Positions 1-7,236 of a stretch of 14,445 nucleotides of DNA are shown here, one piece after another. The notes beneath the pieces are model-generated. The model made no database searches. It was given only the letters and a program-made list of their open reading frames with translations, and was not told where the DNA came from. Source of the stretch: Kiritimatiellales bacterium (GTDB taxonomy: Bacteria > Verrucomicrobiota > Kiritimatiellia > Kiritimatiellales > Pontiellaceae); NCBI GenBank assembly GCA_030630445.1, contig DAOVNC010000042.1, positions 1 to 14,445 of the forward strand, read 5' to 3'. How positions within the stretch are numbered: position 1 is the stretch's first letter; the number at the start of each line of letters is the position of its first letter. Both the position numbers and the translations under genes were made by a program.

Positions 1-61
1 AGAAACCAAGGGAAGACCTATAAACAACTGCACCAAGGTGAGTTGTTTGGAAAAGAGTAGC

Positions 62-202
62 TTAAGATACCCCGACCCTTGGGTCGGGGAGCGTCATTGT
101 TTCCGGAGCGGCAGTTGGGTCGGTCGCCAGCAGGTAGGCCCCGTAGCCGATTCGGGAGGCGGGGTGCATGCTTCCATCTGTAAATAACAGGAGCGGGTTC
201 AT
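62..202 (-). pseudogene. RNase H-like protein, N-terminal fragment (early stop)
   Basis: Reading begins at ATG 202, five bases after the TGA of the upstream methyltransferase gene, and gives 46 residues before TAA at 62-64. Residues 6-11 (LFTDGS) and 17-25 (RIGYGAYLL) match the first strand-turn-strand of the RNase H fold, and D9 would be the first catalytic aspartate. The usual domain is about 130-150 residues, so most of it is missing. The frame breaks just after a perfect 20-bp palindrome (70-89), which is read as PDPRVG. Another frame stays open to the window edge and contains FSKQLTLVQL, faintly like the family's T-x-L-E-L helix but without the catalytic Glu. It could be a decayed gene, a sequence error, or a gene shortened by insertion of the palindrome. 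A complete RNase HI lies at 6689-7189, so the cell would not depend on this copy. The N-terminal assignment is fairly secure; the cause of the truncation is not. Confidence 0.55.
70..89. repeat. Perfect 9-bp inverted repeat with 2-nt centre
   Basis: CCCCGACCC at 70-78 is followed by TT and its exact complement GGGTCGGGG at 81-89. There is no T-run on either side in the orientation of the neighbouring genes, so it does not look like a standard intrinsic terminator. It sits where the RNase H-like frame is lost, so it may be a small inserted palindrome. It could also be a rho-independent-like stop lacking a U-tract. Confidence 0.6.
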
Positions 203-207
203 ACGGT

Positions 208-768
208 TCAGCCCGTTGGGTGTTGCCGGCAATATTCATACATGGCCATTGAGGTGGCCGTGGCGACGTTGTAGGAATAGGGCATGCCCCAGACGGGGAT
301 TTCAACTACGGCATCGAGCAGATCCAGACATTCCTGAGAGAGTCCTTCGCGTTCGGAACCCACGACCAGCGCCGTCTTTTTCGGGAAGAGATAGTGGGGA
401 AGCTCGGTGGAGTTCGTCGTTTGTTCCAGACCCACTAGCGTGTAGCCCTCTTCTTTGAGCTTTTTCAGCGCGGGCACCAGACTGTTCCGCGCGGTCAGCG
501 TTACTTGCTCGGCGCCGTCGCGGGCGATTTTGCTGATAAGTTTCGGGTTTCCCGTCGCGATGATCTCGCGGACTCCGCAGCAGCCGGCGGTTCGGAATAT
601 GGTGGAAAGGTTCACGTTGCTGCGCAGGGGGCTGCAGGCAAGGATGAGAAGACGTTCTTCTATGAGCGATGTGGGCGGCTTGTGCCGCAGGTGTTCAAAT
701 TGATGAATGATGTGTTCCTGGTTAGTGGTATGTTGATGCCGAGCGGTAAGCGGAGCGCCCGCCGCCAC
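208..768 (-). CDS. TrmH/SpoU-family RNA 2'-O-methyltransferase
   Basis: This 186-residue protein is a SPOUT-class S-adenosylmethionine-dependent ribose 2'-O-methyltransferase acting on tRNA or rRNA in the cytoplasm. All three family motifs are present. Motif 1 is at residues 49-61, with R49, N53 and R59 in RSNVNLSTIFRTA. Motif 2 is at 133-144 (ALVVGSEREGLS). Motif 3 is at 156-169 (EIPVWGMPYSYNVA), which forms part of the knotted cofactor site. Length is typical of a bare SpoU domain without an RNA-binding extension. The start given is GTG 768. It has no clear Shine-Dalgarno sequence, but no ATG precedes motif 1 in this frame, so the true start may lie slightly downstream at a rare codon. It begins 17 bases after the stop of the lysine-rich small gene, which suggests one transcript and perhaps coupled translation. 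The exact target nucleotide cannot be told from sequence. Confidence 0.88.
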   Translation of the reverse strand: MAAGAPLTARHQHTTNQEHIIHQFEHLRHKPPTSLIEERLLILACSPLRSNVNLSTIFRTAGCCGVREIIATGNPKLISKIARDGAEQVTLTARNSLVPALKKLKEEGYTLVGLEQTTNSTELPHYLFPKKTALVVGSEREGLSQECLDLLDAVVEIPVWGMPYSYNVATATSMAMYEYCRQHPTG

Positions 769-785
769 GGATCATGCGGGGGCGA

Positions 786-896
786 CTACGCTTGTGATTT
801 GTTGTTTTTCTTATCTTTCTTCGCCTGTTTCTTTTCTTTTAGGCTCAGTTTGGCTTCTTTCTTCGATTCTTTGCCGCCTTTGTTTTTGGATCCCAT
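786..896 (-). CDS. Small lysine-rich basic protein, 36 aa, unknown function
   Basis: ATG at 896 is preceded by a strong Shine-Dalgarno sequence, AGGAG (complement of 904-908), with a 7-base spacer. The frame runs 36 residues to TAG at 786-788. The product starts MGSKNKGGKESKKEAK. Nearly 40 percent of residues are lysine (14 of 36), and there are no aromatic residues or cysteines. It has no membrane segment or signal peptide. Such a composition suits a disordered, nucleic-acid- or ribosome-binding peptide, but no family is asserted. It is the first gene of the leftward group that continues into the TrmH-like methyltransferase 17 bases later, so an RNA-related role is a reasonable guess only. 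The well-placed ribosome site and the sensible stop are the main reasons for calling it real. Confidence 0.6.
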   Translation of the reverse strand: MGSKNKGGKESKKEAKLSLKEKKQAKKDKKNNKSQA

Positions 897-1150
897 TGCG
901 TTTCTCCTGATAAGGTTAATGTATTGAATCGTTTCGGAGTTCAACATTGTATCGGTTTAAACGCTTGCCGCATATAAGCAAGTCACATCATTTTATCCGG
1001 ATGCCGTAAGCGGGTAGCTGTATACGTTTTGAAAGGTTCGCTTTGGGCTTTTGCTTGGAGGATCTGTGCTTTAAAAATGGGCGTGTTAAATTTTTCGGGA
1101 GCTTTGTGCCTTCAGCGAGCGGGTGTTTTAAAAGGATTTGAGGAGAGGAT

Positions 1151-1816
1151 ATGGGAAAAGCAATTGCAATTGATGGGCCGTCGGCTTCGGGAAAGTCGTC
1201 GGTGTCGAAGGGGGTGGCGGCGGCGCTGGGGTTCATCTATGTGGACTCCGGTGCGCTGTATCGCGGCGTGACGTGGCAGGCGATCCGCAAGGGCGTCGAT
1301 ACGAAGAATGCCGCCGCCGTGGTCGAATCGATGCACAACGCGGAGTGGGATTTCTTTGTGCAGGAGGGCGCGGCGGTCTTTTCGGTCGATGGCGACGTCC
1401 CGGTGCAGGAACTCCGCGAGAAGGATGTGCGCGAAGCGGTCGCGGATGTGGCGGCGGTTCCCGAGGTTCGGAGGTTTGTGGTTGAAAATCTCCAGTCGCT
1501 GGAAAACTTTGGCTCGCTGGTGATGGAGGGGCGCGACATCGGAACGGTGGTGTTTCCCGATTCGCCGTACAAGTTTTATTTGGATGCCGATCCGGAGGAG
1601 CGGGCGATGCGCCGCTACCGCGAACTCGTTGCGGCGGGCGAAGACGAGAAGGCGCACGAGGTGATGGATAGTCTCAAGAAGCGCGACCAGATCGACGCGA
1701 CCCGCAAGGCCGATCCGCTGAAAGTTGCGCCGGGGGCGCAGGTGATCGACAGCACCTCGATGGGGTTGGACGAGGTGATTCAATCGGTGATTGATGTGGT
1801 GAAGGGGGCGTTATGA
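1151..1816 (+). CDS. cmk: Cytidylate (CMP/dCMP) kinase
   Basis: Transfers the ATP gamma-phosphate to CMP or dCMP, giving CDP/dCDP for RNA, DNA and CDP-activated phospholipid precursors, in the cytoplasm. The 221-residue length is normal for bacterial Cmk. The P-loop is at residues 9-17 (GPSASGKSS), followed by the CMP-binding DSGALYR at 32-38 and EGRDIGTVVFP at 126-136. The RxxR lid region follows (RAMRRYRE), then the KRDQIDATRKADPL segment near the C-terminus, all diagnostic of this family. The start is well supported by GAGGAGAGG ending three bases before the ATG. The stop overlaps the downstream acyltransferase start in ATGA, so the two are translated together. cmk-plsC pairs are found in several bacterial lineages and join nucleotide and phospholipid supply. 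No defect is visible. Confidence 0.97.
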   Translation: MGKAIAIDGPSASGKSSVSKGVAAALGFIYVDSGALYRGVTWQAIRKGVDTKNAAAVVESMHNAEWDFFVQEGAAVFSVDGDVPVQELREKDVREAVADVAAVPEVRRFVVENLQSLENFGSLVMEGRDIGTVVFPDSPYKFYLDADPEERAMRRYRELVAAGEDEKAHEVMDSLKKRDQIDATRKADPLKVAPGAQVIDSTSMGLDEVIQSVIDVVKGAL

Positions 1817-2466
1817 GTGATTTGGTTAAACGCGAAACGATGGCCGCCATGCCGATCTACACGTTTTCCACGCAGCTTTTTAAGTTGTTCCTGCTGGTTT
1901 GGCATCGGTTTCGCGTTTGTGGCGCGGAGCATATTCCCGACCAAGGGGGGGTGCTGATTGCGTCGAATCATGCCAGCTTTCTCGATCCGCCCGCCGTGGG
2001 GGGGGGCTATCGCGGGCGTCCGGTCCACTTCATGGCGCGCAATACGCTTTGGAATTCCAAGTTTGGCACGTGGTGGATGACCAAGGTCGGCTGCATTCCG
2101 GTCTCGCGCGGCACCGGCGACATGCGGGCGCTGAAGACGACCATCAGGATGCTGAAGGAAGGTAAGGCGGTCTCGATGTTTCCGGAAGGGACGCGGACGG
2201 AGGATGGCGAGCTGCAGGAGGCCAAGGGCGGCATCGGCTTCATTATTGAAAAGTCGGGCTGCGTGGTGGTGCCGGCCTACATTGACGGAACCTACAAGGC
2301 GCATCCGAAGGGCACCAAATTCATTAAGCCCTGCAAGGTCACGATCACCTACGGCAAGCCGATCATGCAGGAGAATTTCCAGGCATTGGGAACCGGCCGC
2401 GAAGCCTACGACAAGCACGCCGCGCTCATCATGCAGCACATCGCGGAGCTGAAGGCGGGGGAATAG
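1813..2466 (+). CDS. plsC: 1-acyl-sn-glycerol-3-phosphate acyltransferase (PlsC family)
   Basis: Adds the second acyl chain to lysophosphatidic acid to make phosphatidic acid at the inner face of the cytoplasmic membrane. The 217-residue protein has the catalytic HX4D motif at residues 53-58 (HASFLD, in context NHASFLDP), the substrate-phosphate-binding FPEGTRT at 123-129, and the later VVPAYIDG-type motif IV around 150-158. A hydrophobic stretch at about 15-30 precedes the catalytic core and probably provides membrane contact. ATG 1813 overlaps the cmk stop by four bases, giving translational coupling. Other residues could act on a different glycerolipid or lyso-lipid acceptor, since PlsC-family members vary in substrate. 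The family call is secure and the exact acceptor is inferred. Confidence 0.93.
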   Translation: MSDLVKRETMAAMPIYTFSTQLFKLFLLVWHRFRVCGAEHIPDQGGVLIASNHASFLDPPAVGGGYRGRPVHFMARNTLWNSKFGTWWMTKVGCIPVSRGTGDMRALKTTIRMLKEGKAVSMFPEGTRTEDGELQEAKGGIGFIIEKSGCVVVPAYIDGTYKAHPKGTKFIKPCKVTITYGKPIMQENFQALGTGREAYDKHAALIMQHIAELKAGE

Positions 2467-2470
2467 TTTT

Positions 2471-2498
2471 TACTGCGTATTGCGTACTACGTATTGCT
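2471..2498 (+). repeat. Degenerate heptamer tandem array, four units
   Basis: Four 7-base units lie head to tail: TACTGCG, TATTGCG, TACTACG, TATTGCT. The consensus is TAYTRCG, and CGTATTGC recurs exactly at 2476-2483 and 2490-2497. The array begins four bases after the plsC stop and lies about 100 bases upstream of the antitoxin start. It may be a dispersed genomic repeat or a binding array; the sequence alone does not say which. Confidence 0.6.
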
Positions 2499-2556
2499 TG
2501 ACCTTGTCCTGCGGTTCAAAAAATACGAATCCATATTCTTTATTTTACTTGATCTA

Positions 2557-2567
2557 GCCAAGTTGGC
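2557..2567. promoter_or_regulatory. Candidate operator of the toxin-antitoxin operon
   Basis: GCCAA and TTGGC form an exact inverted repeat separated by one base, 27-37 bases upstream of the antitoxin ATG. Phd/YefM antitoxins usually repress their own operon by binding short palindromes near the promoter, so this is a sensible candidate site. An AT-rich stretch (2517-2550) just upstream could hold the promoter, but no clear -35/-10 pair was recognised. Confidence 0.35.
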
Positions 2568-2594
2568 CATCTATCCTGCCCCTGGAGATTGGAA

Positions 2595-2843
2595 ATGGAC
2601 AAGCGAATCAATATCTACGAAGCCAAGACGCATCTTTCCGAGGTGATCAAGCAGGTCCAGGAAACGGGCGAACCCTATACCATCTGCAAGAACAACAAGC
2701 CGGTGGTGGATATCGTCGTGCATCAAAAGGCGGAGAAAAAAAAGAAGCTGCCGGATCCTTTGCCGGAATATGATGGCAAAGGGGGGTATCTGTGCGATCC
2801 TCTTGAATCGACCGAAGATTTGTGGCCCGAGGAATATCGCTAA
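2595..2843 (+). CDS. Phd/YefM-family antitoxin
   Basis: An 82-residue antitoxin expected to neutralise the adjacent PIN-domain toxin and to repress the operon by DNA binding. The N-terminal half has the Phd/YefM pattern: INIYEAKTHLSEVIKQV at residues 5-21, then GEPYTICKNNKPVVDIV. The C-terminal part is variable, basic then acidic (KKKKLPDP, later ESTEDLWPEE), as expected for the toxin-wrapping tail. ATG 2595 is preferred over a TTG six bases upstream because GGAGA (2584-2588) sits six bases before it. The stop TAA shares its last base with the toxin ATG (TAATG), the tight coupling typical of such pairs. Confidence 0.9.
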   Translation: MDKRINIYEAKTHLSEVIKQVQETGEPYTICKNNKPVVDIVVHQKAEKKKKLPDPLPEYDGKGGYLCDPLESTEDLWPEEYR

Positions 2844-3232
2844 TGCTCTTGCTGGATACGCATACGTTTATTTGGTTGTGCATGAATCGCGAATTATTGC
2901 CGTCAAAACTTCTTCAATTGATGAACGACGAGTCTGATGGCCTGTTTATTTCGTCAATTACCGCTACTGAAATAGGACTCCTTGTTAACAAGGGAAAAGT
3001 TTCAATTCCTCGCTCATGCGAAGAGTTCCTGCACGAAAACCTCTCTTGTTTTGGGATTCATGAGGTTCCGGTAGATGTTGAAATTGCGTTGGCTTCTACC
3101 CAGCTTCCGCCGATCCACCGCGACCCGTTCGACCGGATCATTATCGCCACTGCTCAGTCGCACGGCATGACCATCCTGACGAAGGATCGAACCATTCCAA
3201 CCTATCCAAAAACGAAGGTGGTGTGGGAATGA
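2843..3232 (+). CDS. PIN-domain ribonuclease toxin, VapC-like
   Basis: A 129-residue PIN-domain protein, probably a metal-dependent endoribonuclease toxin acting in the cytoplasm. The acidic active-site residues can be placed: D5 in MLLLDTHTFIWL, E43 in TATEIGLLVNKGK, D94/D97 in HRDPFDRIIIATA, and D115 in LTKDRTI. Length and order match the VapC-like group whose members begin LLLDTHxxLW. ATG 2843 is chosen because it overlaps the antitoxin stop and begins directly with the first PIN strand; a GTG 21 bases upstream would add residues the family lacks. The first half looks noticeably richer in A/T than the neighbouring housekeeping genes, consistent with horizontal acquisition. The stop overlaps the recQ start in ATGA. 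Confidence 0.9.
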   Translation: MLLLDTHTFIWLCMNRELLPSKLLQLMNDESDGLFISSITATEIGLLVNKGKVSIPRSCEEFLHENLSCFGIHEVPVDVEIALASTQLPPIHRDPFDRIIIATAQSHGMTILTKDRTIPTYPKTKVVWE

Positions 3233-5387
3233 TGAATCAAGCCCACGAAGTGTTGAAACAGGTTTTTGGCTTCGGCGAATTCCGCCCCAATCAAAAGGAG
3301 ATCGTCTCCGCGTTGCTTGAAAAGAAAGACGTATTCGCGGTGATGCCGACGGGTGGCGGCAAGTCGCTCTGCTACCAGCTTCCGGCGCAACTTCTCGACG
3401 GGCTGTGCGTGGTGGTTAGCCCGCTGATTTCGCTGATGAAGGACCAGGTCGATGCCGCCAAGGCCAACGGAATCAGCGGGCGGAGTTTTTGAATAGCTCT
3501 TTGGTGGGGTCGGAGCGCAACCGAGTTTTCCAAGCGTTGGAAAACGGTTCGTTGGATCTGCTCTATGTCTCACCCGAACGTTTCGCGATGCCGGAATTCA
3601 TGGCCACGCTTAAACGGGCGAAGATTTCTTTTTTTGCGATCGACGAGGCACACTGCATCTCGGAGTGGGGGCATGATTTTCGTCCGGACTATCTGCTGCT
3701 CTCGAAGATTATCCCGGAATTCCCGGCCGCGACGGTCGCCGCGTTCACGGCGACGGCCACCCACCAGGTTTCGGTCGATATCACCACCAAGCTCGGGCTG
3801 CGCGATCCGCATCTGACGAGGGCATCGTTCGACCGGCCAAACCTGTTCTACCAAGTGGTGCCCAAGGATAATCTCGACCTGCAATTGCTACAGTTCTTGA
3901 GCGAGCATCAGGGCGAGGCGGGCATCATCTACCGCACCACGCGCAAGAGCGTAGAATCGACCGCCGAGTTTTTGCAGGAGCAGGGTGTGCAGGCCGTGGC
4001 CTATCACGCGGGGTTGACCCCGAAGCAGCGCAAGGAAAACCAGGACCGGTTCAACCGCGACGAGGTCGACGTGGTCGTGGCAACGATCGCGTTCGGCATG
4101 GGGATCGACAAGTCCAACGTCCGGTTCGTGCTGCACGGCGACCTGCCGAAAAACATGGAAGGCTACTACCAGGAAACCGGCCGCGCGGGGCGCGATGGGG
4201 AACCCGCGCACTGCCGGCTTTTCTTCAGTCGCGGCGACATGGTTCGCATCCGCTACTTCATCGAGCAGGTGGAAGACCCAAACGAACGGAAGATTGCCGA
4301 GCAACAGCTGTTTCAGATCGTTCGGTTTGCCGAGGCCAACGCCTGCCGCCGGAAGAGTCTGCTGGGCTACTTCGGCGAAACCTACGGAAAGGACAACTGC
4401 AAGACCTGCGACATCTGCATGGGCGACGTGGAGCGGCTCGATGCCACCGTCCCGGCGCAGAAAATCATGTCGGCGATCCATCGCTCCGGCCAAAAGTTCG
4501 GCGCGGTGCACATTGCCGATATTGTCGTTGGAGCCAAGACCCAGAAAATCCGGCAGATGGGGCACGACCAACTCAAAACCTACGGCGCGGGCAAGGAACG
4601 GGATAAGAAATATTGGCGGCGAGTGATTGACGATCTGCTGGCGCAGGACTGCATTATCCAGAATCAGGAGCAATTTTCCGCGTTGGAGCTTACGTCCAAG
4701 GGACAGCAGGTATTGCTCGGCAAGCAACGGTTCGAAGTAATCCGCCAGAAGAGTCTCAAGAAAACCTCTTTTGCGGGTTTGACCGGCGACTATTCCGAAA
4801 AGCTCTTTGGGCAGCTTCGGATCCAGCGCCAGCATCTGGCGCAGAAGGAAGGGGTTCCTCCCTTCGTGATTTTCTCCGACCGGACGCTCCGCGAAATGGC
4901 GCTCTACTTCCCCGACACCCCCGAGCAGATGGCGGGCATTTCCGGCGTCGGCGCCGCCAAGCTCGCAAAATATGGCGACACCTTCATGACCCTGATCGAG
5001 ATGTTCAAGCATGCCCATCCCGAAGAGGTGCGGAAGCGGTCGCTTCTGAAGGTGCCGATCAAAATCGCGAAGAAGCGCAAGAAAACCGGGCAGACCATCG
5101 CGGACACCCTGGACTTGGCCAAGCAAGGACTAAGCATGGAGGCCATTGCCAAACTGCGTGGACTGGCCGAAGGAACCATCAGCCAGCACATCGAAAAGCT
5201 GCTCGAAGAGGGGCTGGGAAAAGACCTCGATGTGGACCAGCTTCTGGAGACTTCCAAGCGGCTCCAGGTCGAAGAGCTGTTCAACCAGCACGGCGGAAAA
5301 TCGATGAAGTCCATCATCGAAGCCTCCGGCGACACCGTCACCTACGCCGAGCTCCGCCTCGTCCGCGCCTTCATGCAGACGGAGTAA
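3229..5387 (+). pseudogene. recQ: RecQ ATP-dependent DNA helicase, interrupted by one frameshift
   Basis: A 3'-5' superfamily 2 DNA helicase for recombination and fork repair, about 719 residues if repaired. The first frame (3229-3492) carries motif 0 (FGFGEFRPNQ), motif I PTGGGKSLCYQ at residues 40-50, and the SPLISLMKDQV motif. The rest lies in the frame ending at 5387: DEAH (3642-3653), the AFTATAT motif, QETGRAGRDG, then zinc cysteines at codons 4344, 4398, 4407 and 4416 (C-x17-C-x2-C-x2-C). A winged-helix RQC domain, an HRDC domain (about 4790-5010) and a C-terminal helix-turn-helix extension (about 5090-5380) follow. The frame changes near 3475-3490. One extra G in the GGG at 3478-3480, or removal of two bases, joins GIS to FLNSS, the expected family sequence. 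Everything downstream is intact, so the lesion is recent, a sequencing error, or bypassed. The start ATG 3229 overlaps the toxin stop. Confidence 0.88.
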
Positions 5388-5396
5388 AAAGATACC

Positions 5397-5485
5397 TTCT
5401 GGAGTGCGGTGGCAACTGAAAGGCGACACCGCTTTTTCCTGTGCACAGAGCGGCGTGGCGCTTTGCTTCCCGCCGCACTCCAGAA
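5397..5485. repeat. Long imperfect palindrome, REP/MITE-like element
   Basis: The outer arms TTCTGGAGTGCGG (5397-5409) and CCGCACTCCAGAA (5473-5485) are exact complements over 13 bases. The match extends to 16 pairs with one G-T wobble. Inside, ACACCGCT (5426-5433) pairs with AGCGGCGT (5449-5456) with one mismatch, flanked by AAAG-like and CTTT-like arms, so the RNA would fold as a long hairpin with an internal loop. It starts nine bases after the recQ stop and ends 88 bases before the helicase start. There is no T-run at its end, so it is more like a dispersed palindromic element than an intrinsic terminator, though it could stop or protect the recQ transcript. Confidence 0.7.
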
Positions 5486-5572
5486 TGTTACTTTCCAACG
5501 AATTAACTAGCCTCTCCAGCCGCTTCAGTTCAGGTTCCCCCTCTTCCAAACAAAATACGCAAGGATACGACG

Positions 5573-6685
5573 ATGAGTACATTTAAAGATCTTGGCATTG
5601 CCAATGGATATCTCAAAGGACTGGCGGAACTGGGTATCCAGATCCCGACCGAAGTGCAGGCTAAAACCATTCCGAAGCTGCTGGGGAAAACCACCGATTT
5701 TATCGGACAGGCCCAGACAGGGACCGGCAAGACCGCCGCATTCGGCCTGCCGCTGCTCGCCGCCGTGGATTCCACGCAACCGCACATCCAGGCCGTCGTC
5801 CTGGCTCCCACCCGCGAGCTGGCGAAACAGGTTCAAAAGCAGCTTTTCCGCTTTACCAAGCATACCGGAAAAATATTTTCGGAGGTCGTCTGCGGCGGCG
5901 ACAAGATCGACCGCCAGATTGCCGCGCTGCAACGCCCCACACAGGTGCTCGTCGCCACGCCGGGCCGCTTGATGGATCTGCTTCGGCGCAAGGCCGTCGA
6001 TCTTTCGAACGTCAAAATCCTTGTGCTCGACGAAGCCGACGAAATGCTCAAACTCGGCTTCCGCGACGACATTGAATCCGTCATGAAGATCACCAAGGGC
6101 GGGCGCAATATTTGGCTGTTTTCCGCCACGATGCCCGGCGGAATCAAGAAGATGATCGGCAAGTATCTTTCTCCCGACGCCCCGTTCCTGAAGATCGACA
6201 AGAAGCACATCGTCAACCCCAATATTCGCCACCAATGCATCCTCTGCAAGGAGGGGGAAAAGCTGCCCAAAATTATTAAATTCCTCAAAGACCGAGGGGA
6301 ACAGCGCGGACTCATTTTCTGCCGGACGCGCGCGGATACCATCGCCTTCGGCAAAGAGCTCGCAGCGCAAGAGGTTTCCTGCGTCGTATTGCACGGCGAT
6401 CTGATGCAGTCCGAGCGCGACAAAATCATGCGAATGTTCAAGAAGGAACGCGCGCGCATCCTTGTGACCACCGATGTTGCCGCACGCGGTATCGACGTCG
6501 AAGGACTTTCTTTCGTGATCCATCAACAGTTGCCCGAAAAGAACGAATACTACACACACCGTAGCGGGCGCACCGCCCGGGCCGGGAAGACCGGTATCTC
6601 CCTCGCGCTCATCACCCGCCACGAAGAAAAGCAGCTTGCCCGGCTCGAAAAGCAGCTTGGCATCTCCTTTCGCGATGTGGGCTGA
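5573..6685 (+). CDS. DEAD-box ATP-dependent RNA helicase
   Basis: An RNA helicase that remodels RNA duplexes or ribonucleoproteins using ATP, in the cytoplasm (ribosome assembly, mRNA decay or cold adaptation in characterised relatives). The two RecA-like domains are complete in 370 residues: Q-motif glutamine Q29, P-loop AQTGTGKT (47-54), PTRELA, TPGRLMDLL, DEAD at 153-156, SAT at 184-186, then ARGIDVEG and HRSGRTARAG (from 329). There is almost no C-terminal tail after the core, so the RNA-binding extensions of DeaD or RhlB types are missing. It resembles a minimal RhlE-like core, but a specific orthologue is not claimed. AAGGA at 5561-5565 lies seven bases before the ATG. RNase HI begins four bases after the stop region, implying one transcript. 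Confidence 0.93.
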   Translation: MSTFKDLGIANGYLKGLAELGIQIPTEVQAKTIPKLLGKTTDFIGQAQTGTGKTAAFGLPLLAAVDSTQPHIQAVVLAPTRELAKQVQKQLFRFTKHTGKIFSEVVCGGDKIDRQIAALQRPTQVLVATPGRLMDLLRRKAVDLSNVKILVLDEADEMLKLGFRDDIESVMKITKGGRNIWLFSATMPGGIKKMIGKYLSPDAPFLKIDKKHIVNPNIRHQCILCKEGEKLPKIIKFLKDRGEQRGLIFCRTRADTIAFGKELAAQEVSCVVLHGDLMQSERDKIMRMFKKERARILVTTDVAARGIDVEGLSFVIHQQLPEKNEYYTHRSGRTARAGKTGISLALITRHEEKQLARLEKQLGISFRDVG

Positions 6686-6688
6686 TGG

Positions 6689-7189
6689 ATGATGGATCGC
6701 GTTCAAATTTTCACCGACGGTGCGTGCAGGGGGAATCCCGGGCCTGGGGGCTATGGCGTGGTGCTGGTTTTCGGTGACCGGGAAAAGGAGCTTTCCGGCG
6801 GTTTCCGCAAAACCACCAACAACCGGATGGAGCTACTCGCCTGCATCGAGGGGCTCCGTTTGCTCAAGCATCCCTGTGCGGTCGTGCTCACGAGCGACTC
6901 GAAATATGTCGTTAATGCGATGGTCAAGGGCTGGGCAAAGCGGTGGCGTTCCAATGGGTGGAAACTCTCCCCGTCCAAGCCCGCGAAAAACCCGGATCTT
7001 TGGATCGACCTGCTTGATCTGTGCGAAACACATAAGGTTCGTTTTGAATGGGTGAAGGGGCACAACGAGCATCCTGAAAACGAACGCTGCGATGCCCTCG
7101 CCGTTGCCGCATCGAACGGCAAGGATCTGCCTGTCGACCTTGTTTTCGAGAATCCTGAAGTTCCCGAAGGCGATCTTTTCAGTATCTAG
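6689..7189 (+). CDS. rnhA: Ribonuclease HI
   Basis: Cuts the RNA strand of RNA-DNA hybrids, clearing R-loops and primers. All catalytic residues are visible: D10 (IFTDGACRGNPGPGG), E48 (NNRMELLA), D70 (LTSDSKYV), H125 (VKGHNEHPENE) and D135 (RCDALA), nearly at Escherichia coli numbering. The basic-protrusion-like segment GWAKRWRSNGWKL (81-93) is present. Length is 166 residues, with a short acidic C-terminal tail after the core. Either of two adjacent ATGs (6689 or 6692) could start it; both follow the helicase TGA (6683-6685) by only a few bases, so translation is probably coupled. Pairing a DEAD-box helicase with RNase HI suggests RNA-structure and R-loop handling, an inference from adjacency only. 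Confidence 0.96.
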   Translation: MMDRVQIFTDGACRGNPGPGGYGVVLVFGDREKELSGGFRKTTNNRMELLACIEGLRLLKHPCAVVLTSDSKYVVNAMVKGWAKRWRSNGWKLSPSKPAKNPDLWIDLLDLCETHKVRFEWVKGHNEHPENERCDALAVAASNGKDLPVDLVFENPEVPEGDLFSI

Positions 7190-7201
7190 ACAGTATCTAG
7201 A
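7180..7201 (+). repeat. Perfect 11-bp tandem duplication over the rnhA stop
   Basis: CAGTATCTAGA occurs twice with no gap (7180-7190 and 7191-7201). The first copy encodes the last residues of RNase HI and contains its stop TAG (7187-7189). The duplication therefore leaves the protein unchanged. It looks like a recent slippage or replication duplication. Confidence 0.85.
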
Positions 7202-7236
7202 GGGCGGGGCCGTCGGCGGGGAATAAGGGGCGGCGG

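Noticed and set aside
918..951. Promoter for the leftward small-gene group (TACAAT at 946-951, or TTGAAC/TACATT at 944-918)
   Set aside because: Spacing is poor or the -35 is absent; too weak to list as a feature.
3486..3492. Programmed -1 frameshift site in recQ
   Set aside because: The TTTTT run permits re-pairing but does not form the X-XXY-YYZ heptamer, and no stem-loop was evident downstream; a simple indel explains the break better.
3888..5126. 412-codon open frame on the minus strand
   Set aside because: Shadow of recQ, whose motifs are plain on the plus strand.
5525..6706. 393-codon open frame on the minus strand
   Set aside because: Shadow of the DEAD-box helicase; it has no recognisable domain and no supporting ribosome site.
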